A stretch of 5,835 nucleotides of DNA, taken from Thermoprotei archaeon. GTDB taxonomy: Archaea; Thermoproteota; Thermoprotei; Thermofilales; B20-G17. Shown here piece by piece: positions 1-5,082 of this stretch. The stretch is from the NCBI GenBank assembly GCA_003649515.1, contig QMSC01000088.1, forward strand, positions 1 through 5,835, read 5' to 3'. Within the stretch, counting starts at the first letter, position 1; every line of letters starts with the position of its first letter. A program made the position numbers and the translations under genes. The notes under the pieces were generated by a model. That model had not been told where the DNA came from. It ran no database searches and worked only from the letters and a program-made list of their open reading frames with translations.

Positions 1-323
1 GCCCTGATAGTTTTGAAGGATCTTCCACTCCATATGACGATCGGGTGCTCAGGTGTGACGATTATTGAACGCTTGTTGCTGAAAACTAGTTTAATGAACT
101 TTGAAGGAGCCTTGTGCCTGCTTATTCTATGAGCTTTCACCTTAACTATTCTCTTCTTATCTAAGTCATATGCCATAACGTAAACATCGTTTACGAGAAG
201 AATTTCTGTATCCTTGCCTCTTATCACTCTATCCCTGTATTTGCTTATAAGTGAATCAACAAAATCACCTATCTTGACCTTATCTCCATTAGCTAGTAAT
301 ATTTCAAAATCCTTATGATAGCT
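1..323 (-). other. Intein 2 in MCM, N-terminal part only (runs off the window)
   Basis: A second intein begins at Ser964 of the precursor, directly after the conserved MCM sequence HEAMEQQ. In intein-less archaeal MCMs that sequence continues with T/S-[IV]-S-[IV]-A-K-A-G. Here it instead continues SYHKDFEILLANGDKVKIGD, a typical intein block A with Ser rather than Cys as first nucleophile. Block B is visible near the edge as SIIVTPEHPIVI, with T1053 and H1056 giving the TxxH signature. About 107 residues are present. The A-to-B spacing is normal, so the N-terminal splicing domain looks intact. The endonuclease status and C-terminal splice junction lie beyond position 1. Only 23 extein residues (941-963) separate it from intein 1. 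Confidence 0.9.
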
Positions 324-3212
324 CTGCTGCTCCATCGCCTCATGTATGCTAACTCGGTCTCGAGGGTCCATTTTATCGAATTCATCTATACAGTTATGAG
401 AAATCACTCCCCCAGCCACGAAGTTGTGTAGGCCTGGAACGTAGAGGTCGTAAACGTAGCCGCTGTACGAAATGCGTTCAACGGAAACCACCTTATCGAG
501 GAAGTAATCCCTGCTTGCTAGGATTTCTAGCCCTGCCTTAATGTCGGAAGTTAGATACTCATTAAGTCTTTCTGACATCTTTCTAAGTTGCATTCTGCTC
601 GGAATGCAGGTGCCTTTAGCGTAGGTATAAAGGGTGCTCCAGAGCTCTCTAGCTTGGAGGACAGATGCTGGCACGAGGTGTATTATTTCTCGCGCTAAGT
701 TTTTGACAGGTTCTGAAGGAACTTTATCACTACGCGATGGGACTAAGTGCTTCATAGGTGGTAGTTCCTTAACCTTAACGCTATATTTTCTCACGGCTTT
801 AACTAGGTTCTTGACATCCTCTCTTCCAGTTATCCTTATCTTGTTAACATTGTCTCCTGAAATTATACGAGCATAGATGTCGAACCTTCTGAGAAGCATG
901 GCAAAGGCCCTGTCTCGCTCGAGGTCCCTTGAGAGTAGGAATTCAACGTGAAAAACTTCCCCCTTGAAGCTTGTCTTTATCGAAATGCAACCATTAGAGT
1001 CGAGGACTCCAGCTATAAAACCTTTAAGGGCTTCATCATCGAGGCTAAAGGAGTTCTTGAGACTGTCACGAGTGATGTACTCATACAAGAAGCCTAGGAG
1101 TGGCGAATTCAAATGGGAAAATATGTTTTCGCTTGACACCAGGCTTCTTCTTAGTATGCTTTCTGTCCGGAGTTCGCACTCCTTTAACTTTCCATCGTAA
1201 AAGCTTTCGAACGCCTTACGCAGCGTTTCTATCTGTTTCACATGCACTTTTGACTGAACAACTCCTATTCTTACCTTCTTACCCTGCCTTCGAGCCCAGC
1301 CGTCTCCATAAACAAAGCCAAGGAAGTAAGCCAACTCGGGCGTTATGTAAGCGACCTTGAGCCTTTCACATCTAGAGTAAGGTCCGTATGTTAACGGCCT
1401 TGTCTTCCACTTCTCGTATATTTGGAGATCTTTAAGTATCCGTCTAAATTTGCCTACAGTTATTGCGCCCTTACCCGATAGAAAATCTCTCGAAACCTTA
1501 TACTTTCTGTTAAATTCTGCGAGGTTCTTAAACCTTCTAAGTATCTCGCTTTTTAGCTCCTCTTTTTCCTCTTTACTTAGCTTTACAAGCCATTTATCGG
1601 GGAGGATGTCGAGGATATAGACTTTATCCTTGACACTTGGAAGTTTTAGTGGGGCTACTACTAGGTCTCCAGCTTTGAACTCCCCTACCTCTTTCCATTG
1701 AAGCGTAGACCCATCAATAAGTAAGTGGTCAGGAGTTAGAATTATCTCATGGCCTGAACGGAACCTTAATCTAATTAGCTCGCCCTTCCATAGCTTCCTT
1801 CTTATCGCTGTAGCCTTCACTTTCTCAATTTTCATATTTACAGGATTTATAGCAGCTACATCTAGCTTTACTTCTTGAATATCCACGACCTCGCCGTGTG
1901 AGTAGGCCTTGTATGAATTGTCCGGGTCGAAGAGGTCCTTTACTCTGACGTACTTTCCGTTAGCGAGAATCCTTGTGTCAGGATGTAGGCATGCGACTCC
2001 GCCATCTGCGAGGACTAGAGCTCCAGCTTCTAAGTAGAATTCTCCTGTACTCTTTTCTCTAACTACTGCTGCTGTAAGACCAGCCGCAGTGGAGCCCTTA
2101 CCTGTAGTAAACACGCTTCTAGGGGCTATTGACGCAACATATTTTAACAGTTGCGATTTCGCAGTTCCAGGGTCGCCCACTAACAGTATGTGTATATCAC
2201 CACGTACTCTGAGTCCATCGGGCAAAACTTTGGGTTCTCCGCCAAAAAGTAGGCATGCTATGCCACGCTTAATTTCTTCATAGCCGTGGATTGAGGGGGC
2301 TATAGACTTGATTATAAGGTTCCTTATATCGGAGCGTGAAGCGAGTTCTAGTATCTTTTTCTCATCTTCAGGCGTTATCTCGACCTCGAATATGTCCTTA
2401 CCCACTGTCTCGATGTAATTCGCCTCGAGGAACGTTTTGAATATGGGTGGACGATCTTTGCGTAGAGTCTTTTCCTCCTCTACGTTAAGTATTCCTACAA
2501 CTATCACCCTATCTCCCGGCCTTACAGTGTCAACTAAGTCGTCCTTCAGTACGACTTCAATAGACCTCGGAAGTTGTCCAGGTGGCAGTTCTTCAGGCTT
2601 TTCTTGGAGAGTTATTTTCTGCCATTCTGAGAACACGCTTTCATCTAATACGAGTTCGTAATCCCCCTTTCGTATTCTATTCTCTCCCGGCATCTCCATT
2701 AATGTAGGAGGAGTATATCTACCGCCAATTTGAGGTACTTCTATCGTATGGCCAGTTGCCCTGCTACGGAAAACAGCTTTTTTGAGAAGGTATTTAATTG
2801 GGGTCATTCGAGTTACTATGCCCTCAATGGCCACTAGTTTATTGATATGTTCAGCTCTTATCTTCCTTAGAGGAACTACCTGAGTACTTGGAAGCCCTCT
2901 GAATCTAGCCGTATATTCCTTAATTAAAGCTTGTTCTGGAGCCTCTATCTTCGCAACCTCAGCTATAGCTTTAGATGCCTCTTCTATTAGCTCGCGGGGA
3001 TTATCCAGAACCTTTTGAGCTAACGCTAGATCGTACTTTATTAGATCATCAAAATCGATTATAAGCGAAGAGGAGTTTGCAAGGATCATCTCTCTAACTC
3101 TTCTTCTATACTTGTACTCTCCTCTCTCATCTCTGAAGTTCTTAAGGAATGAGGTGAATTTTTCAACATAGGATTCCTTTACTACTTCCACTTCCACGAA
3201 ATGCTCACTCAT
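1..3212 (-). CDS. mcm: Replicative DNA helicase MCM precursor with two inteins, 3' end outside window
   Basis: This is the minichromosome maintenance helicase, the ATP-driven motor that unwinds DNA at the archaeal replication fork. The frame is open for 1070 codons from ATG at 3212 to the window edge. Precursor residues 1 to about 270 are the N-terminal region: a helical A domain, then an OB fold containing VAIEGIVTRMTP. The AAA+ module follows, with Walker A GDPGTAKS at 346-353. Walker B is split: LADGGVA (401-407) is separated from CIDEFDKM (941-948) by a 533-residue intein. A second intein starts at 964, after HEAMEQQ. The arginine finger, sensor motifs and C-terminal winged helix lie outside the window. 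The start is supported by a purine-rich GGAGAGGAAGGG just upstream and by the 8-base overlap with the GINS gene, which suggests translational coupling. Oddity: the zinc-finger segment of the N-terminal domain (about 146-190) contains no cysteine. Family assignment is certain. Confidence 0.97.
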   Translation of the reverse strand, partial: MSEHFVEVEVVKESYVEKFTSFLKNFRDERGEYKYRRRVREMILANSSSLIIDFDDLIKYDLALAQKVLDNPRELIEEASKAIAEVAKIEAPEQALIKEYTARFRGLPSTQVVPLRKIRAEHINKLVAIEGIVTRMTPIKYLLKKAVFRSRATGHTIEVPQIGGRYTPPTLMEMPGENRIRKGDYELVLDESVFSEWQKITLQEKPEELPPGQLPRSIEVVLKDDLVDTVRPGDRVIVVGILNVEEEKTLRKDRPPIFKTFLEANYIETVGKDIFEVEITPEDEKKILELASRSDIRNLIIKSIAPSIHGYEEIKRGIACLLFGGEPKVLPDGLRVRGDIHILLVGDPGTAKSQLLKYVASIAPRSVFTTGKGSTAAGLTAAVVREKSTGEFYLEAGALVLADGGVACLHPDTRILANGKYVRVKDLFDPDNSYKAYSHGEVVDIQEVKLDVAAINPVNMKIEKVKATAIRRKLWKGELIRLRFRSGHEIILTPDHLLIDGSTLQWKEVGEFKAGDLVVAPLKLPSVKDKVYILDILPDKWLVKLSKEEKEELKSEILRRFKNLAEFNRKYKVSRDFLSGKGAITVGKFRRILKDLQIYEKWKTRPLTYGPYSRCERLKVAYITPELAYFLGFVYGDGWARRQGKKVRIGVVQSKVHVKQIETLRKAFESFYDGKLKECELRTESILRRSLVSSENIFSHLNSPLLGFLYEYITRDSLKNSFSLDDEALKGFIAGVLDSNGCISIKTSFKGEVFHVEFLLSRDLERDRAFAMLLRRFDIYARIISGDNVNKIRITGREDVKNLVKAVRKYSVKVKELPPMKHLVPSRSDKVPSEPVKNLAREIIHLVPASVLQARELWSTLYTYAKGTCIPSRMQLRKMSERLNEYLTSDIKAGLEILASRDYFLDKVVSVERISYSGYVYDLYVPGLHNFVAGGVISHNCIDEFDKMDPRDRVSIHEAMEQQSYHKDFEILLANGDKVKIGDFVDSLISKYRDRVIRGKDTEILLVNDVYVMAYDLDKKRIVKVKAHRISRHKAPSKFIKLVFSNKRSIIVTPEHPIVIWSGRSFKTIR
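393..1991 (-). other. Intein 1 in MCM (533 aa, complete, LAGLIDADG endonuclease)
   Basis: This is a self-splicing protein element inside the MCM frame, precursor residues 408-940. The N-terminal splicing block begins at Cys408 (CLHPDTRILANGKYVRVKDL). Block B has the TxxH signature T493-P-D-H496. The C-terminal blocks read VYDLYVPGLHNFVAGG and then VISHN at 936-940, with penultimate His939 and terminal Asn940. The +1 extein residue is Cys941. All canonical class 1 splicing residues are therefore present and splicing should be active. Between them sits a homing endonuclease with two LAGLIDADG-type motifs: LGFVYGDGW (631-639, acidic residue Asp637) and GFIAGVLDSNG (731-741, Asp738). A basic helical segment at about 550-600 looks like a DNA-recognition insert. 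Removing the intein restores LADGGVA-CIDEFDKM, the Walker B region. Boundaries are inferred from these motifs and from MCM continuity, and no stop or frameshift was seen. Confidence 0.96.
990..1334 (-). other. LAGLIDADG homing endonuclease core of intein 1
   Basis: The two dodecapeptide motifs of the endonuclease are LAYFLGFVYGDGW (precursor 627-639) and KGFIAGVLDSNG (730-741), about 100 residues apart as in a monomeric two-motif enzyme. Each keeps a candidate metal-binding Asp (637 and 738). In the second motif the usual DG end reads SNG after Asp738, which is still compatible with activity. In this family the enzyme cuts intein-less alleles at the insertion site and so spreads the intein by repair. 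Whether this copy is catalytically active cannot be decided from sequence alone. Confidence 0.85.
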
Positions 3213-3762
3213 TTCCCTTCCTCTCCAGATAATTTATGAGAAATTTCTCCCACGAGGAAATGATATCGCAAATTCTCCTGTATATTATCCTTTCCTCAAA
3301 GCTCATGTTTGTCATAAGCTCTCTTGAGGGTTCGGGATTCAAGTGAGCGAGGCTAACTATTTTCTGTAGCCGTTTTCTTAGAATATCGATTGCCGTTTCC
3401 TTAATTTCATTAATATCCTTCAATATTTCCTCTTTTCCTTCTAGTTCATATCTCTTTTTTAACAGCATTACTGAAAGTATGATCCTAACGTAGAAATCCT
3501 CCGGAACCTTCTGCAGAGTGCTCGATTTACTTTCGATTAGCAACATCTTCCTAAGGTCTAGGGGAGACACTAAGCTCTCCTTACCAAGTTCGAGGAGCCG
3601 ACTATATTTAAGCATGAAGAAAGGCGCTTCCTCATCGCTCAGTTCGAAGCCCAATTGCGATAGTAGGTCCTTATAGTCTGACCTTTGTAGTTGTATCTTG
3701 GCTTTCACCTTCTCATCCTCTAGGAGTATTGAGTATATGGCGCTGAGTACCTGCAATAGCAA
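3205..3762 (-). CDS. Archaeal GINS complex subunit, probably Gins23 type
   Basis: This is a 185-residue protein read as a subunit of GINS, which binds MCM and Cdc45/RecJ at the replication fork. The C-terminal two thirds carries a GINS A-domain-like helical pattern: VPEDFYVRIIL (about 86-96), then RKRLQKIVSLAHLNPEP (about 133-149) and MSFEERIIYRRICDIISSW. About 85 residues precede it and contain EEAPFFMLKYSRLLELG, resembling the small domain that comes first in Gins23 (B-A order). No B domain follows, which argues against Gins51. The adjacent mcm gene fits the Sulfolobus arrangement of gins23 next to mcm. The start is uncertain. No ATG or GTG lies between the upstream stop (3772-3774) and this frame, so TTG at 3762 or TTG at 3756 must be used. 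A TATA-like box about 24 bases upstream of 3762 suggests leaderless initiation. The stop overlaps mcm as ATGAGTGA. The GINS family call is fairly sure, the subtype less so. Confidence 0.82.
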   Translation of the reverse strand: MLLQVLSAIYSILLEDEKVKAKIQLQRSDYKDLLSQLGFELSDEEAPFFMLKYSRLLELGKESLVSPLDLRKMLLIESKSSTLQKVPEDFYVRIILSVMLLKKRYELEGKEEILKDINEIKETAIDILRKRLQKIVSLAHLNPEPSRELMTNMSFEERIIYRRICDIISSWEKFLINYLERKGNE

Positions 3763-3780
3763 TACCCTAGGTTATTTGAG

Positions 3781-3790
3781 GATAAATAAA
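3781..3790 (-). promoter_or_regulatory. TATA-like box of the GINS-MCM operon
   Basis: On the minus strand the sequence reads TTTATTTATC, centred about 24 bases before the first possible TTG start of the GINS gene. That spacing matches archaeal TATA-to-start-site distance and predicts a leaderless transcript beginning at or next to the TTG. No strong Shine-Dalgarno sequence precedes the TTG, which fits. This is inferred from sequence only. Confidence 0.5.
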
Positions 3791-3835
3791 TGTAATAGGG
3801 TTTTGAAGAGAGTAATGTGAAAATACTCCTATGCT

Positions 3836-3856
3836 TATATCGATAATATCGATATA
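3836..3856. repeat. Perfect 21-base palindrome between eS28 and GINS genes
   Basis: The arms TATATCGATA (3836-3845) and TATCGATATA (3847-3856) are exact reverse complements around a single central A. The palindrome begins 9 bases beyond the eS28 stop codon and lies about 75-95 bases upstream of the GINS start, upstream of its TATA-like box. It could be a dimeric-protein operator for the replication operon or the stem of an eS28 transcript end. The loop would be too tight for a normal hairpin, and no long T tract follows directly, so a DNA-binding site is the more likely reading. Confidence 0.6.
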
Positions 3857-3864
3857 GAACAGAA

Positions 3865-4074
3865 CTATCTCGTGCTTATTTTCCTAGCCTCTCTTTCCGT
3901 CTCTCTTAGCATCAGTATATCTCCTATTCTTACAGGTCCCTTAACGTTTCTAGTCAGTATTCGTCCTTTGTCTCTACCAGCCAATACTTTGCAACGTACT
4001 TGGATTACTTCTCCGCATACTCCTGTCCTACCTATTATTTGAACTACAGCTGCTGGAGTTGCTTCCTCGCTCAT
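3865..4074 (-). CDS. rps28e: 30S ribosomal protein S28e (eS28)
   Basis: This is a small-subunit ribosomal protein with an OB fold that sits near the mRNA exit region of the 30S subunit. The 69-residue product has the family hallmarks: AAVVQIIGRTGVCGEVIQVR near the N-terminus, then NVKGPVRIGDILMLRETEREA and the conserved basic C-terminal end. Length is normal for archaeal S28e. ATG at 4074 is preferred over the adjacent in-frame GTG at 4077 because GAGGGG lies six bases upstream of the ATG. It follows L7Ae on the same strand after 116 bases and has a convincing TATA box of its own, so it need not depend on read-through from L7Ae. The archaeal neighbourhood L7Ae-S28e-L24e is typical. A 9-bp inverted repeat brackets its TATA box (see findings). 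Confidence 0.97.
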   Translation of the reverse strand: MSEEATPAAVVQIIGRTGVCGEVIQVRCKVLAGRDKGRILTRNVKGPVRIGDILMLRETEREARKISTR

Positions 4075-4094
4075 CACAGTCCCCTCTATAGACC

Positions 4095-4127
4095 TTTAGA
4101 GACTATTATAAAAATTTCGTCTCTAAA
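4095..4127. repeat. 9-bp inverted repeat bracketing the eS28 TATA box
   Basis: TTTAGAGAC (4095-4103) and GTCTCTAAA (4119-4127) are perfect reverse complements separated by 15 bases, and those 15 bases contain the TATA element. Half-site centres are about 24 bases apart, slightly over two helical turns, so a dimeric repressor could cover the promoter from one face. In RNA form it could also be a hairpin at the end of an L7Ae read-through transcript. The operator reading is inference. Confidence 0.6.
4105..4114 (-). promoter_or_regulatory. TATA box of eS28
   Basis: The minus strand reads TTTTTATAAT, centred about 35 bases upstream of the ATG at 4074. It would start transcription near 4085 and leave a leader of roughly 10 bases that just includes the GAGGGG ribosome-binding site. 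It lies in the centre of a 9-bp inverted repeat. Confidence 0.65.
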
Positions 4128-4134
4128 CTTAGTG

Positions 4135-4176
4135 GTTTAAGTAAAGAAGAAATTGCCTTATTAATTTGCCTTAAAC
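4135..4176 (-). terminator. Possible L7Ae transcript end, T-rich tract within an inverted repeat
   Basis: Downstream of the L7Ae stop on the minus strand is a pyrimidine-rich run, TTTCTTCTTTACTT, of the kind that ends archaeal transcripts. It is bounded by GTTTAAG and CTTAAAC (4170-4176 and 4135-4141 on the plus strand), which form a 7-bp inverted repeat, and by two copies of AAGGCAA 13 bases apart. The stem is weak and the loop long, so the T-rich tract is the main support. Confidence 0.3.
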
Positions 4177-4190
4177 ATAGGTTAGAGGAC

Positions 4191-4604
4191 TTAGCCTGTC
4201 TCGCCGCTTGGTGCTACACCGGACTTTATTTTAATTTGCTGGACTTCTCGTACCACTTCCTCCATTAAGGCTCTAGCTTCACCGGGTTCTATGATACATG
4301 CAGAGGCAGCTGCCACTTCGATGCCAGACATTTCTCCTAGCTTCTTCTTGGACGGTACATAAACATACGGGACTTTCTTTTCCTCGCAGAGGAGAGGTAG
4401 ATGTGCAACTATTTCGGGAGGGTCAACGTCCTCAGCTATAAGCACTAATTTCGCTAATCCTCTTTCAACAGCTTTTGTAGTCTCGTTAGTGCCTTTCTTT
4501 ACTTTGCCTCCTGTTTCGCGCGCCCTACGTAGCGCTTCATATGCTTTTTCTGCAAGCTCAGGCGGAACTACGAACCTTACGTAAAATGGCTTTTCACTCG
4601 ACAT
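4191..4604 (-). CDS. rpl7ae: Ribosomal protein L7Ae (eL8), kink-turn RNA-binding protein
   Basis: This 137-residue protein binds kink-turn RNA. In archaea it is a 50S ribosomal protein and also a core component of box C/D and H/ACA guide RNPs and of RNase P. The signature GTNETTKAVERG (residues 38-49) forms the kink-turn recognition segment. It is followed by LAKLVLIAEDVDPPEIVAHL, CEEKKVPYVYVPSKKKLG, and the loop around IEVAAASACII that completes the RNA-binding surface. Ten extra N-terminal and about ten C-terminal residues extend the usual core of around 120. The ATG at 4604 is supported by the purine-rich GAGGGATTAGGAG just before it. It is divergent from eL24 and upstream of eS28. Archaeal L7Ae is known in Sulfolobus to regulate its own mRNA through a kink-turn, but no clear kink-turn was seen in this short leader. 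Confidence 0.98.
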   Translation of the reverse strand: MSSEKPFYVRFVVPPELAEKAYEALRRARETGGKVKKGTNETTKAVERGLAKLVLIAEDVDPPEIVAHLPLLCEEKKVPYVYVPSKKKLGEMSGIEVAAASACIIEPGEARALMEEVVREVQQIKIKSGVAPSGETG

Positions 4605-4635
4605 CTCCTAATCCCTCATCGATCATTTATTGTGA

Positions 4636-4662
4636 GCATATATCCTATACCACTTTAATTAA
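4636..4662 (-). promoter_or_regulatory. Candidate L7Ae promoter region
   Basis: Two AT-rich boxes lie upstream of L7Ae on the minus strand: TTAATTAAAG (about 4653-4662) and ATATATG (about 4636-4643). The first would give a leader of about 25-30 bases, the second about 10 bases. Either spacing is possible in archaea and the sequence does not decide between them. The region is the left half of the divergent promoter shared with eL24. Confidence 0.35.
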
Positions 4663-4691
4663 GATTTTGGCTACTAAGTTGATAGCGAAAA

Positions 4692-4699
4692 TTTATATA
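4692..4699 (+). promoter_or_regulatory. TATA box of eL24
   Basis: TTTATATA, preceded by the purine-rich GCGAAAA as a plausible BRE, lies about 47 bases upstream of the eL24 ATG. Transcription would begin near 4720, leaving a leader of about 22 bases that carries the GGAGAG ribosome-binding site. Confidence 0.65.
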
Positions 4700-4741
4700 C
4701 TTCTCCTAATGGATAGAGTAAGCTGAGGAGTGGAGAGAATA

Positions 4742-4930
4742 ATGCCTGTAGTGCGTCAATGTCATTTCTGCGGTCATCCAATACCTCCGGGTACAGGGTT
4801 AATGTACGTTAAAACAGACGGAACCATATACTATTTCTGCTCTAGGAAGTGTAGGGTATTCTTCTTCAGAGGTACAGATCCTCGAAAACTTAAATGGACT
4901 AGGCGATATCTCAAGGAGGCTCGAGCTTAA
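4742..4930 (+). CDS. rpl24e: 50S ribosomal protein L24e (eL24)
   Basis: This is a 62-residue large-subunit ribosomal protein with the short zinc-finger form found in archaea. The CxxC-x22-CxxxC pattern is intact: Cys7 and Cys10 in QCHFCG, Cys33 and Cys37 in YFCSRKCRVF. The conserved GTGLMYVKTDGTIYYF sits between the pairs and DPRKLKWTRRY follows. ATG at 4742 is chosen over the upstream in-frame GTG at 4730 because GGAGAG lies at the right distance before the ATG and family members start two to six residues before the first CxxC. It is transcribed away from L7Ae and eS28, which in many archaea lie upstream of it in one operon. No nucleoside diphosphate kinase gene, its frequent partner, follows. 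Confidence 0.97.
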   Translation: MPVVRQCHFCGHPIPPGTGLMYVKTDGTIYYFCSRKCRVFFFRGTDPRKLKWTRRYLKEARA

Positions 4931-5082
4931 AGAAGCGGCAAATATTTGACGTGGGACGACCTTACGCTACCAAAGGGAACCTTATCTCGCTCGTCATCGA
5001 TTTTCTCGATCCTTCAATTCCATCACTAGCCGTCACCGCAACCATTATAACATCCTTCGAGAATGAATATATTGGGATAAAT
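4931..5082. other. Intergenic region between eL24 and hsp20
   Basis: This 152-base gap holds the hsp20 promoter near its right end. A frame beginning with GTG at 4951 is open into hsp20, but the 44 residues it would add have no resemblance to the family. The authentic Hsp20 N-terminus, MSEFDEWW, is internal, so this stretch is read as noncoding. No RNA gene or convincing terminator was seen in it. Confidence 0.6.
5044..5050 (+). promoter_or_regulatory. TATA box of hsp20
   Basis: ATTATAA, preceded by CCGCAACC, is centred about 36 bases before ATG 5083. It predicts a start site near 5072 and a leader of about 11 bases. This supports ATG 5083 rather than GTG 4951 as the translation start, since 4951 lies upstream of the promoter. 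Confidence 0.5.

Noticed and set aside
634..2661. Plus-strand open frames opposite mcm
   Set aside because: They are antisense to a continuous, well-conserved MCM/intein frame, have low-complexity Ser/Leu/Thr-rich translations and show no family likeness.
4605..4635. Possible kink-turn (box C-like TGATCGATGAGG) in the L7Ae leader for self-regulation
   Set aside because: There is a partial C-box-like string but no matching CTGA D box or flanking stem, so it does not reach a kink-turn.
4996..5010. Small ATCGA/TCGAT hairpin in the eL24-hsp20 gap
   Set aside because: It has a five-base stem, no T tract and no context, so it does not qualify as a terminator or operator.
4951..5082. N-terminal extension of Hsp20 in frame from GTG 4951
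   Set aside because: The 44 residues do not resemble Hsp20 or any domain I recognise, the TATA box lies inside them, and the normal family N-terminus starts at 5083.
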